Source of the DNA: Variovorax sp. S12S4
GTDB lineage: Bacteria; Pseudomonadota; Gammaproteobacteria; Burkholderiales; Burkholderiaceae_C
Length of the DNA: 64,000 nt
Assembly (NCBI RefSeq): GCF_023195515.1
Contig: NZ_JALPKR020000002.1
Coordinates: forward strand, 62,001 to 126,000
Reading direction: 5' to 3'
The position numbers were made by a program, and so were the translations under genes. Below, piece by piece: positions 55,413 through 63,818 of the stretch. Positions within the stretch are counted from its first letter, which is position 1. Every line of letters begins with the position of its first letter. The notes below the pieces were generated by a model. The model searched no databases. It saw only the letters and a list, made by a program, of their open reading frames with translations, and was not told where the DNA came from.

Positions 55413-56327
55413 ATGCGCAGCAACCGCTCCCATTTCTCCGATCTCCTCTCGCCCACTCTGCTGAAGCGCCGCCGCGCGTTGCTCGGCACGCTGAGCCTGC
55501 TGGCGCTGCCTGCTGCAACGCATGTCAGCGCCGCGCCCCTTGCGAAGCCGAAGCAACAGCGCTCCGAGGTCTGGCCGCATGCGTCCCAGGTGCCGGGCGG
55601 CATCGCACGCCTGTCGCTCGGTCCGAGCGCCAAGCGGCCGACCGCCTTTTCAGGCGATGTGCCGTTGCTTGTGCTGGGCGACGCCATCGAGTGGACGGCG
55701 CTGGTGGGCATTCCGCTTGCGGCGACGCCGGGCGACGCAAACATCGTCGTGCGCCCCGAGAGCGGCGCCGACAAACAGGTGGTCTACACCGTAGCTCCCA
55801 AGCAGTACCGCGAGCAACGCCTGACGGTGCCACCGCGCACCGTCGACCTCTCGCCCGAAGACGAGGCGCGCTACGAGCGCGAACGCGCGCACCTGGCCAC
55901 CGTGATGGCCACGTTCACCGACCTGCGGCCCGACGCCTCGCTGCAGATGCGCGTCCCCGTGCCGGGCCGCCGCTCCAGCTCATTCGGCCTGCGCCGCGTG
56001 TTCAACGGCCAGTCGCGCAATCCGCACAGCGGCATGGACATCGCTGCCGGCACCGGCACGCCCGTGCTGGCACCGCTGCCGGGGCGCGTGATCGATACAG
56101 GCGACTATTTCTTCAACGGCGGCACGGTGTGGCTCGACCACGGCGGCGGCCTGCTGACGATGTATTGCCACCTGAGCCGCGTCGACGTGAAGGTGGGCGA
56201 TGTGCTGAAGACCGGCGAGCAACTTGCCGCCGTGGGCGCTACCGGGCGCGTGACGGGGCCGCATCTGCACTGGTCGGTGATGTTGAACCGGGCAATGGTG
56301 GATCCGGCGCTGTTCATTGCGGCTTGA
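55413..56327 (+). CDS. M23 peptidase (LytM-domain, envelope)
   Basis: The 304-residue protein starts with an Arg-rich signal (LKRRRALLGTLSLLALPAATHVSAA). An IgD-like region precedes a C-terminal LytM domain with the zinc ligands in HSGMDIA (His, Asp) and HLHWSV. Such enzymes cut peptidoglycan peptides or activate amidases. It lies 34 bases after rluE. Confidence 0.93.
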   Translation: MRSNRSHFSDLLSPTLLKRRRALLGTLSLLALPAATHVSAAPLAKPKQQRSEVWPHASQVPGGIARLSLGPSAKRPTAFSGDVPLLVLGDAIEWTALVGIPLAATPGDANIVVRPESGADKQVVYTVAPKQYREQRLTVPPRTVDLSPEDEARYERERAHLATVMATFTDLRPDASLQMRVPVPGRRSSSFGLRRVFNGQSRNPHSGMDIAAGTGTPVLAPLPGRVIDTGDYFFNGGTVWLDHGGGLLTMYCHLSRVDVKVGDVLKTGEQLAAVGATGRVTGPHLHWSVMLNRAMVDPALFIAA

Positions 56328-56395
56328 GTACTCACCCTGAGGCCCGAATTCCGCTCTCCTCATAAACTCGCGCCACTCAAAAGCAGGGGTGGGCA

Positions 56396-57341
56396 ATGGC
56401 CAAGCAGACAAGAGCCGAGCGACGCCGGGAGCGCGCACGAAAAGAACTGGCGGGCAAGGGCTGGACGGTGATCATCGTCGGCGTTCTGCTGCTGGTAGGA
56501 CCGACCTTCATGCAGGGCTCGATCGTTGGCACCATCGGCCCCGCACTTCGACCGGCCGGCTGGGCAGCGCTGGCGCTCGGGGCGGTCCTGCTCGGACTGC
56601 ACTACTTCGCCGCCCGGAAGACGGCGCTCCCGGAGGTGAAGCGCGCTGCACAACAGCCGCCTATCGCCAAAGCGACGGCGCCCACACCACCACCTTCTGG
56701 CGCCGCGCGACGCGAGCCTGTATTTGCGTCAACGCCTTCCGAACCAAGCCACTCTCCCCAGAACTCGCGCCCCAGCATGCGCAGCAGTGGAGCCCAGCCG
56801 TACTCGCAGCCATCGAATGGCGCCGCTTCGAGGCCCTGTGCGAAGCGCTCTATGCGCAGGCCGGGTTCACCACACGCAGCCAATCGCACGGTGCGGACGG
56901 TGGCGTCGACATCTGGCTTTACTCCAAGCACAGCGACGTGCCACGCATCGTCCAGTGCAAGCACTGGCAAGGCAAAGTGGTGGGAGTGAAGGAGATGCGG
57001 GAGTTCTTCGGCGTGATGGCGTCGCATCAACTGAAGAGCGGCACTTACGTTACGAGCGGAGCGTTCTCCGCCGACGCCAAGGCGTTTGCGAAGGCCAATG
57101 GCATTCATGCACAGGATGGCGCCGCGTTGTTGGAACTGGTCGGCAAGCGCACGCCCGAGCAGCAAGCCGCATTGCTGGCCGTGGCCTACGAAGACGACTA
57201 TTGGCGGCCCACCTGTGCAAGCTGCGGCACCAAAATGGTGGAGAGATCGTCGACCAAGAGCGAAGGCAGTTTCTGGGGCTGCGCCAACTTCCCAAGTGCC
57301 GCGGCAGGACGATTCCAAAGCTGAAAAAGTCCGCCGCGTAG
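56396..57341 (+). pseudogene. Membrane-anchored Mrr-type endonuclease, two frameshifts
   Basis: The first frame has two membrane helices (WTVIIVGVLLLVGPTF; WAALALGAVLLGLHYFAA), then a Pro-rich linker. The Mrr catalytic domain continues in another frame: FTTRSQSHGADGGVDIWLYSK, VQCKHWQGKVVGVKEMREFFGVM, holding the D-QxK site. The topoisomerase-type zinc knuckle (CASCGTKMVERSS, FWGC) ends properly (FPKCRGRTIPKLKKS) only in a third frame. Single missing bases near 56750 and at the C3 run 57291-57293 explain both. Intact it would be a membrane-tethered restriction-like nuclease of about 315 residues. Confidence 0.82.
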
Positions 57342-57347
57342 CCGGTC

Positions 57348-58281
57348 TCAAATCGGCTTCGTCAGATACACCGCCTCGCGCCCCACGATCACGTGCTGCG
57401 CGGGCATGAAGATCGTGCACTCATCGCATGGCGCGCGAATCTCGTCAGGCCCGTTGGTGGCAATCAGCTCGCCCTTGGCAAAGGTTTCGAAGCCGATCAG
57501 CGGGCGCACGAACGCAAACTCTTCGGACTTGATGATGTGCGTCTGCAGCAGCTCGAAGCGGCGCTGCGGGCCGGGCGCGGGCACGGCCGGGTCTTTGTCG
57601 ATGAGGCCGAAGTGCGCCAGAAAGTCGAGCGAAATGGCAATGGCCAGCTCTGACGCTGAGCGCAGGAAGTGCTGGCCGCATTCGGCGACCAGCGCCACGC
57701 CCTTGCCATCGGGCTGGCCGTGGCGGCCATGCTGGATCAGCGGCGTGCCGGAGCCCAGGCCGTCGGGCATGACCAGGTGCACCGGGGGCGGCCGAGGGCG
57801 AGTGCCGCTTCGGCATTGCGCTCATAGGCCGGGTACACCCAGAACGGAACCACAGGCTGGCTGGTGGAGTGAATGTCCAGGATGTGGTCGGCCGCGCTCA
57901 CCACCGGGCGCAGCACGCGGGCGCGGCGCAGCTCGGGGCTGTCTTCGGGGCCGTCAAGCCATTCGGGCGACCAGATGCGGTTGAGGTTATGCACCAGCTG
58001 GCGGCTGTCGGAGGGCAGCGCCTCGTTGAACGACTCGTACGCCTCCACGTTGGCAAAGCTCACGGTGAGCGTGCCGATCTTGGGGCGCACGTTGGTGTCG
58101 AGCAGGTGCGTGGCGGCGGTCATGCCGCAGATTTCGTTGCCGTGCGTGAGCGCGTTGATCAGCACGTGCGGGCCGGGCTTGCCGGACTCGAAGCGGTGCA
58201 CGTAGTCGATACCGATGTTGCCCTTGCGGTAGGCGGAGATGTCGCGGGGGAGGACTTCGAAGGCGGGGGCGTTTGGGTCAT
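57348..58281 (-). pseudogene. Succinylglutamate desuccinylase/aspartoacylase family, frameshifted
   Basis: From ATG 58281 the start MTQTPP and the following FEVLPRDISAYRKGNIGIDY lie in different frames; one more C in the run opposite 58265-58269 joins them. The zinc-enzyme core is clear (HVLINALTHGNEICG, LDIHSTSQPVVPFW). A second break opposite 57784-57788 separates ALALGRP from VHLVMPDGLGSGTPLIQHG. Repaired length is about 311 residues. The family hydrolyses N-acyl amino acids. As read it is inactive. Confidence 0.82.
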
Positions 58282-58362
58282 GGGGCGGTGGTGAACATTC
58301 AAGCGGAGGGGTCTGGCGAGTTTGCTACAGGGCGCACTTTCTTGCTCTTGTGCTGGCCGCAG

Positions 58363-59502
58363 CTACATCGGGCGAACAAGTGCGTACCGGGTTGCTTTGC
58401 CCTGCCCTGTTCTTTCGAGCAAACCCGATGTCACCAACTCGGTCAGCTCCCGATACGCGGTGGCGCGCGACACGCCTGCAATAGCGACGTATTTCTCTGT
58501 GCTCATGCCACCCAGAAATCCACCGGGACCCGCGTCATAAAGTTTTTTCAACACCTTGCGCTGGCTTGGCGTCAGTTGCGGATGCGCAGTGTCCAGAACC
58601 GCCCAGAAGCCAGCCTTGGCGCCCGCGGCCTGGATCTGGGCCAGCGTTGCGAGGCACGCCTTTTCAACACAGCCGACAAACCAGCGTACCCACGGTGTGA
58701 CATCCATGCTTTCCTGGGCACTGGCGGCCTGCAATTGGTTGTAGTAACCCGCGCGGTCGAGCCATAGCTGCTGAGACATGCTGAAGAGACGCTGGCTACT
58801 GCGGAGATCCTGCGCCAGCGCCAAGTCGCTCAGAGCGCGGCCGATCCGGCCATTGCCATCTTCGAATGGATGGATGGTTTCGAACCACAAGTGCGCGATG
58901 GCGCTGCGCACGATGCCGTCCATTGCGGGCTGCTCCCGACTGTGCTCGAACCATTCGAGCAACGCTCTCATCTGAGCCGGCACATCACGTGAAGGCGGCG
59001 CTTCATAGTGCACCGTGTCCGGCTTGCCGATGCGCGGGGTAACGATCTGCATGGGGTCTGCGTGGACACGGTAGCCACCCGTCACGATGCGTGTGATGCC
59101 GCTTCGTCCGTTCGGGAAAAGCGCGGCGTGCCAATCGAGAAGTCGCTCTTCTGAAAGTGGCTCATCCCAACGCGCAACGGCTGCTTCAACAATGTCGAGC
59201 GTGGCTTCCGTACGCGCATCTCTTGGCATGCGATCGGCCGGCGTGAGCCCATGCCGCCGGGCCGCCGAAGCGCGCACCGAATTGATCTGGAGTGTTTCGC
59301 CCTCGATCTGGGCGGTAGAGATGGCTTCTTGCGTCCACTCGCCAAGTTGGAGTTCGCTCAGGTCGACGAGTTGAAGGTTGCCCGCCACGCCCAGCATGCG
59401 CCCCTGTGCAAGGCGCGCAGCCGACAGCGCCGGTTGCAGTGCCTGCGCGTCGACTTCAAAGCGCGGCCATTTTTTGGCTTGCCAGATCCACATGAAGCGC
59501 AT
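58363..59502 (-). CDS. Fic-family protein with C-terminal wHTH
   Basis: The 379-residue product has a DUF4172-type N-terminus (MWIWQAKKWPRFEVD), an inhibitory helix motif (STAQIEGE, residues 62-69), and the Fic motif HPFEDGNGRIGR (211-222). It ends in a winged helix (LTPSQRKVLKKLYDAG, VAIAGVSRATAYRELTELV). Fic enzymes mostly AMPylate proteins; the wHTH suggests DNA binding. ATG 59502 is given; ATG 59493 is an alternative. Palindromic repeats directly upstream point to autoregulation. Confidence 0.92.
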   Translation of the reverse strand: MRFMWIWQAKKWPRFEVDAQALQPALSAARLAQGRMLGVAGNLQLVDLSELQLGEWTQEAISTAQIEGETLQINSVRASAARRHGLTPADRMPRDARTEATLDIVEAAVARWDEPLSEERLLDWHAALFPNGRSGITRIVTGGYRVHADPMQIVTPRIGKPDTVHYEAPPSRDVPAQMRALLEWFEHSREQPAMDGIVRSAIAHLWFETIHPFEDGNGRIGRALSDLALAQDLRSSQRLFSMSQQLWLDRAGYYNQLQAASAQESMDVTPWVRWFVGCVEKACLATLAQIQAAGAKAGFWAVLDTAHPQLTPSQRKVLKKLYDAGPGGFLGGMSTEKYVAIAGVSRATAYRELTELVTSGLLERTGQGKATRYALVRPM

Positions 59503-59508
59503 TCTAGC

Positions 59509-59554
59509 CAAATACGCTTCATATTTGAAGCGTATTTGCCGAAAATACGCTTCA
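59509..59554. promoter_or_regulatory. Palindromic operator upstream of the fic gene
   Basis: A 13-bp perfect inverted repeat (CAAATACGCTTCA at 59509-59521 and TGAAGCGTATTTG at 59526-59538) with a 4-base spacer is followed by a third copy of the arm at 59543-59554. A weaker half-site, GAAGCGCATT, overlaps the fic start codon (59494-59503). The set lies 7 bases before the ATG, an ideal place for repression by the Fic protein's own winged helix. Confidence 0.75.
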
Positions 59555-59566
59555 GCCCGGCTTCGC

Positions 59567-60769
59567 TTACCAGTTCACCTCGCGCTCCGGCGTAGCCGAA
59601 ATATGGTGGATCGACAGATCCGCGCCGTCGTATTCCTCTTCCTGCGTGAGCCGCAGGCCCATCGCGGCCTTGAGCACGCCGTACACCGCCGCGCCCGCAA
59701 GGGCTGCCCACGCCACGCCCATCAAGGTGCCGATGAGCTGCGCCCACACGTTGACCCCGCCGATGCCGCCCAGCGCCTGCGTGCCGAAGACGCCGGCTGC
59801 GATGCCGCCCCAGGTGCCGCACAGGCCGTGCAGCGGCCACACGCCGAGCACGTCGTCGATCTTCCATTTGTTCTGCGTGAGGGTGAACATGAAGACGAAG
59901 ATGCCGCCGGCCACGCCGCCCACCACCAGCGCGCCCAGCGGATGCATCAGGTCGGAGCCGGCGCACACGGCCACCAGCCCGGCCAGCGGGCCGTTGTACA
60001 CAAAGCCGGGGTCGTTCTTGCCCATGGCCAGCGCCACCAGCGTGCCGCCCACCATGGCCATGAGCGAATTGACGGCCACGAGCCCGGAAATCTTGTCGAT
60101 GGTCTGCGCGCTCATCACATTGAAGCCGAACCAGCCCGCGCACAGGATCCACGCGCCGAGCGCCAGAAAAGGAATGTTCGAAGGCGGATGCGCGCTCAGC
60201 GAGCCGTCGCCCCGGTAGCGGTTGCGGCGCGCTCCCAGCAGCAGCACGGCCGGCAACGCGAGCCAGCCGCCCACCGCGTGCACCACCACCGAACCCGCGA
60301 AGTCATGAAACTCGTGGCCGGTGGCCGAGGCAATCCACTCCTGGATGCCGAATGCCTTGTTCCACGCAATGCCCTCGTACAGCGGATAGACAAGGCCGAC
60401 GATGACCGCCGTGGCAATGAGCTGGGGCCAGAACTTGGCGCGCTCGGCAATGCCGCCCGAAATGATGGCCGGAATGGCCGCGGCAAAGGTCAGCAGAAAG
60501 AAGAACTTCACAAGCTCGTAGCCGCTCTTGGCCGCCAGCTCGGTCGCGCCCACAAAGAAGTGGGTGCCATAGGCCACGCCGTAGCCGACCAGGAAGTACA
60601 CGACGGTCGAGACCGAGAAATCGACCAGGATCTTGACCAGCGCATTGACCTGGTTCTTCTTGCGCACGGTGCCCAGTTCCAGAAAGGCAAAGCCGGCATG
60701 CATGGCAAAGACCATGATGGCGCCGAGAAGGATGAACAGCGCATCTGCGCCCTGTTTGAGTGCGTCCAT
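59567..60769 (-). CDS. amtB: Ammonium transporter AmtB
   Basis: The 400-residue integral protein has 11 membrane helices with Amt signatures (DFSVSTVVYFLVGYGVAYG, FAGSVVVHAVGGWLALPAV, ILCAGWFGFNVMSAQ, HGLCGTWGGIAAGVFG). The pore histidines lie in VVHAVGG and PLHGLCG. It is the inner-membrane ammonium channel. ATG 60769 (MDALKQ) is chosen; the open frame extends 14 residues upstream. The usual glnK partner is not adjacent. A sigma-54 promoter lies upstream. Confidence 0.95.
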   Translation of the reverse strand: MDALKQGADALFILLGAIMVFAMHAGFAFLELGTVRKKNQVNALVKILVDFSVSTVVYFLVGYGVAYGTHFFVGATELAAKSGYELVKFFFLLTFAAAIPAIISGGIAERAKFWPQLIATAVIVGLVYPLYEGIAWNKAFGIQEWIASATGHEFHDFAGSVVVHAVGGWLALPAVLLLGARRNRYRGDGSLSAHPPSNIPFLALGAWILCAGWFGFNVMSAQTIDKISGLVAVNSLMAMVGGTLVALAMGKNDPGFVYNGPLAGLVAVCAGSDLMHPLGALVVGGVAGGIFVFMFTLTQNKWKIDDVLGVWPLHGLCGTWGGIAAGVFGTQALGGIGGVNVWAQLIGTLMGVAWAALAGAAVYGVLKAAMGLRLTQEEEYDGADLSIHHISATPEREVNW

Positions 60770-60840
60770 GGGAGCTTCTTGCAGTTTTTGGTTTGAATTG
60801 GTGCGTCGCACCCGAATCGCTCGGGGCAGCGCCGCAAGGA

Positions 60841-60857
60841 AGCAAAAATGGTGCCTG
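60841..60857 (-). promoter_or_regulatory. Sigma-54 promoter of amtB
   Basis: Read on the minus strand, AGGCACCATTTTTGCT matches the -24/-12 consensus with exact GG-N10-GC spacing. It would start transcription about 60 bases before the amtB ATG. Nitrogen-controlled sigma-54/NtrC promoters are usual for amtB. A GCACCA element upstream resembles an NtrC half-site. Confidence 0.65.
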
Positions 60858-60957
60858 AAGGCTCTTTCATGGTGCGTATCGCCGGAAAATGAGCGTTCTC
60901 AGTGCAGACGCCGCACCGGAACAGGACGCGCGAAGAGGCGGCCCGTCGTAGGCTTCG

Positions 60958-61857
60958 TCAGCTCAGGCCCGCGCGCAGCGCATCGCGATAGCGCCGGCTG
61001 CACGGCACGGTGGAACCATCGTGCATGTGCAGCCGGGCGTCGCCGCCGTCGAGCGGCTCTATCTCCTTGATGCGCCCCAGGTTGACCGCGTGGCTGCGGT
61101 GCACGCGCACGAACCGGGCGGGGTCGAGCTGGGTCAAAAAGTCGGTGAGCGTGGCGCGCAGCAGGTAGTCGTGGCCGTTGACGTGCAGGCCGACATAGTT
61201 GCCTTCGGCCTGGAGCCAGTCGATGTCGTCGGCGGCAATCAGGAATTCGCGCCGCAGCTTGCGCACCAGAAAGCGCTCAGGCCGCGAGGGCTGCGCGGGC
61301 GGCGCCGGTTGATGCACGTCAGGCTCGGCGGGCGCCGCCTCGGGCGGGTCGAGCACGCGCGCCTCGCCCTGCAGCCGCAGCATGAAGACGCCATAGACCC
61401 AGATGCCGAACACCATCGACAGGTAGGCGCGCACGTCCTTCAGGTATTCGTAGCCCCAGCGCCCGGTCCAGCCCGCGAAGTCGTAGCGCTCGCCCATGGC
61501 CGAATAGACCATGGCCCGCAGCGCGAACATCGCGGCCACGTGCACCAGGCTGAAGACGACGCTGGCAGCCAGGTGCCAGGCCAGGTAGCGCAGCAGGTGC
61601 GTGCGCGCGAGCGGCGACAGCCTGCGCTGGACGGCGACCACCGCCGGCACCAGCGCCAGCAGCACCAAGTGGCTGGACACCTCCCAGGTCACGATCTCCC
61701 AGGCGGCGCGGGGCACCGCGCGGTCACGCGCATCGATCAGCGCCACGGTGGTGTTGAAGACCGCCTGCAGCGCCATGAAGACGACCCAGAAGCCCACTTC
61801 CACCCAGCGGCGGATGGGCTCGTAGCGCTCGTACAGGTTCTTTCGGGAGTCTCCCAT
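60958..61857 (-). CDS. Membrane-bound LytTR transcriptional regulator
   Basis: The 299-residue product from ATG 61857 has four membrane helices (WVEVGFWVVFMALQAVFN; SSHLVLLALVPAVVAVQ; HLAASVVFSLVHVAAMFAL; YLSMVFGIWVYGVFML) and a C-terminal LytTR domain (FLIAADDIDWLQAEGNYVGLHVNGHDYLLRATLTDF, RFVRVHRSHAVNL). It has no receiver domain, so it is a one-component membrane regulator. It is divergent from an acyltransferase gene across 160 bases, a known pairing; it probably controls that gene. Confidence 0.92.
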   Translation of the reverse strand: MGDSRKNLYERYEPIRRWVEVGFWVVFMALQAVFNTTVALIDARDRAVPRAAWEIVTWEVSSHLVLLALVPAVVAVQRRLSPLARTHLLRYLAWHLAASVVFSLVHVAAMFALRAMVYSAMGERYDFAGWTGRWGYEYLKDVRAYLSMVFGIWVYGVFMLRLQGEARVLDPPEAAPAEPDVHQPAPPAQPSRPERFLVRKLRREFLIAADDIDWLQAEGNYVGLHVNGHDYLLRATLTDFLTQLDPARFVRVHRSHAVNLGRIKEIEPLDGGDARLHMHDGSTVPCSRRYRDALRAGLS

Positions 61858-62017
61858 GCCCGGGATTCTCGCGATGATCCGCGCACCGGCGGGCGAATTT
61901 CGTCCCTGGTGGGCACCGCTCGTCACAAACAGGGGGCGATCCGTCCCTTTGGTGCGCGGCGGCGGCGGCCGGACAGGACCATCGCGGCTTCTCTCTTGTG
62001 TTGTTCGAGGAGTTTCG

Positions 62018-63250
62018 ATGCCCGCACCCTCCGCCGATCGCCGGCACGACATCGATGCGCTGCGTGCGCTGGCCTTCCTGCTCGTCATCCTGTACCACGT
62101 GGCGATGTACTACGTGGCCGACTGGCCCTGGCACCTGAAGAGCCCGCATGCAGCCGAATGGCTGCAGTGGCCGATGCGCGTGCTCAACCTCTGGCGCATG
62201 GACCTGGTGTTCCTGATCTCGGGCGTATCGCTGGGTTTTTTGAGCCGCAACCAGGGCACCTGGCAGTTGCTGCGCAGCCGCGGCGCCCGGTTACTGCTGC
62301 CGCTGGTCTTCGGCATGGCGGTGATCGTGCCCTACCAGGCCTATGCCGAAGGCGTGGCCAGCGGACTGGTGGCGCCGGGCTTCGGCGCCTTCTTGCTGCG
62401 CTACCTGCCCATGAACGACCCATGGCCCAAGCAGGCGTTCGCCGGCGCGGAGTTCGGCATTACCTGGAACCATCTTTGGTACCTGCCCTATCTGTTCACG
62501 TACACGGCGCTCATCGCGCTGACGCTGCCGATATGGCGCTCGCGCGCGGGCCAGTGGATGCGCCGCAGCTTCAACGGGCTGCGCGGCTGGAAGCTGCTGT
62601 GGCTGCCGGCGCTTCCTTTATTGCTCTGGACGATGCTGCTGGCCCGGCACTTTCCGCCGACGCACAACCTGATTCGCGACTTCTACCTGCACAGCATCTT
62701 CTTCACCGTGTTTCTGTACGGCTACTGGATGGGCGCGGACACCGGCGTGTGGCGCGAGCTGGCGCGCGTGCGCCGCGTGTCGCTCGCGCTGGCCGCGGCG
62801 GCGATTGCGGCTTTCATCGTGCTGCGGCTCGGCGCGAAGGGCCCGCCTTCGGGCGTGCTGATGGACACGCTGCGCATGCTCTACCTGTGGCTGGCGGTCG
62901 CCACCATCCTTGGCCACGGCCACCGCTACCTGAACAGGCCCTGGCCGTGGCTGCGCTGGGCCAACGAGTCGGTGTACCCGTGGTACGTGCTGCACCAGAC
63001 GCTGATCATCGCGGGCATTGCGCTGCTGGCACCGCTCGCGCTGGGGCCGGTGCTGGAGCCGATGTTGCTGGTTGTGCTCACCATCGCCGGCTGCTGGCTG
63101 CTCACCGACGGTCTGATTCGCCGCTTCAACTGGCTGCGGCCGCTGTTCGGGCTCAAGCCCCGGAGCATCGGTGGCAACACGGAAATCACTTCGCCGGCGG
63201 AGCCTCTTCCACCGGAACCAGGATGGCGCTCCCGGTCGCCACGAGCTTGA
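62018..63250 (+). CDS. Acyltransferase 3 family membrane protein
   Basis: The 410-residue protein has the acyltransferase 3 start (RHDIDALRALAFLLVILYHVAMYY) and about ten membrane helices. It acylates a surface glycan, lipid or small molecule; the acceptor is unknown. GAGGAG 8 bases before ATG 62018 sets the start. Its 3' end overlaps the convergent thioesterase gene by 65 bases. Confidence 0.93.
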   Translation: MPAPSADRRHDIDALRALAFLLVILYHVAMYYVADWPWHLKSPHAAEWLQWPMRVLNLWRMDLVFLISGVSLGFLSRNQGTWQLLRSRGARLLLPLVFGMAVIVPYQAYAEGVASGLVAPGFGAFLLRYLPMNDPWPKQAFAGAEFGITWNHLWYLPYLFTYTALIALTLPIWRSRAGQWMRRSFNGLRGWKLLWLPALPLLLWTMLLARHFPPTHNLIRDFYLHSIFFTVFLYGYWMGADTGVWRELARVRRVSLALAAAAIAAFIVLRLGAKGPPSGVLMDTLRMLYLWLAVATILGHGHRYLNRPWPWLRWANESVYPWYVLHQTLIIAGIALLAPLALGPVLEPMLLVVLTIAGCWLLTDGLIRRFNWLRPLFGLKPRSIGGNTEITSPAEPLPPEPGWRSRSPRA

Positions 63251-63605
63251 GACTGTCGCCCTCGCCTTGGCCGTAGAGCTCGGCGGTGGTGAACACCTGC
63301 TTGCGGCCTGCCTTCACGACCTTGCCCCTCGCAATGAAGGCGCGGCCCAGCGCGGGCGAGAGGCAGTTCACCGAAAAGTGCGATGCCAGCACCCGTCCCG
63401 CCACGGTCGACGCCGCAAAGCCGCAGGCCGTGTCGAGCATTGCGCCGATGAGCCCCGCGTGCAGAAACCCGGAGTACTGGCCCATGTCCTCCTCGCGCCA
63501 TTCCATGCGCAGTTCGGCTTCGCCCCCGGCGGCGCGGGTCACTTCGAAACCCGCCCAGCGATTGAAGGCAGCGGTTTTGTTGATGGCCTGGATGGTGTCG
63601 AGCAT
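63186..63605 (-). CDS. PaaI-type hotdog thioesterase
   Basis: The 139-residue product has the hotdog thioesterase pattern: NRWAGFEVTRAAGGEAELRMEW, then the HAGLIGAMLDTACGFAAST helix with the catalytic acid, and VNCLSPALGRAFIARGKVVKAGR. It hydrolyses acyl-CoA thioesters. Convergent with and overlapping the acyltransferase gene. Confidence 0.9.
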   Translation of the reverse strand: MLDTIQAINKTAAFNRWAGFEVTRAAGGEAELRMEWREEDMGQYSGFLHAGLIGAMLDTACGFAASTVAGRVLASHFSVNCLSPALGRAFIARGKVVKAGRKQVFTTAELYGQGEGDSLKLVATGSAILVPVEEAPPAK

Positions 63606-63818
63606 GGCGGTCTTTCAAAAAGAAAGGATGGAGCGTCGAAGACGATGAAAGATACGGAGAGCCACTCTACGAAGCGGCTCCGCCGGGCGCCGTCGCGCGG
63701 GAGACCCGCACCGCTTCGACAGTTGCCTTGGCGACAGCGCACTTTTTTTGCCGAGACTTAACCCCGGTTTGGAAGCCCCGCCGTATGAGTGAAGGAACGA
63801 TCCACTACCGAGGCTCCG

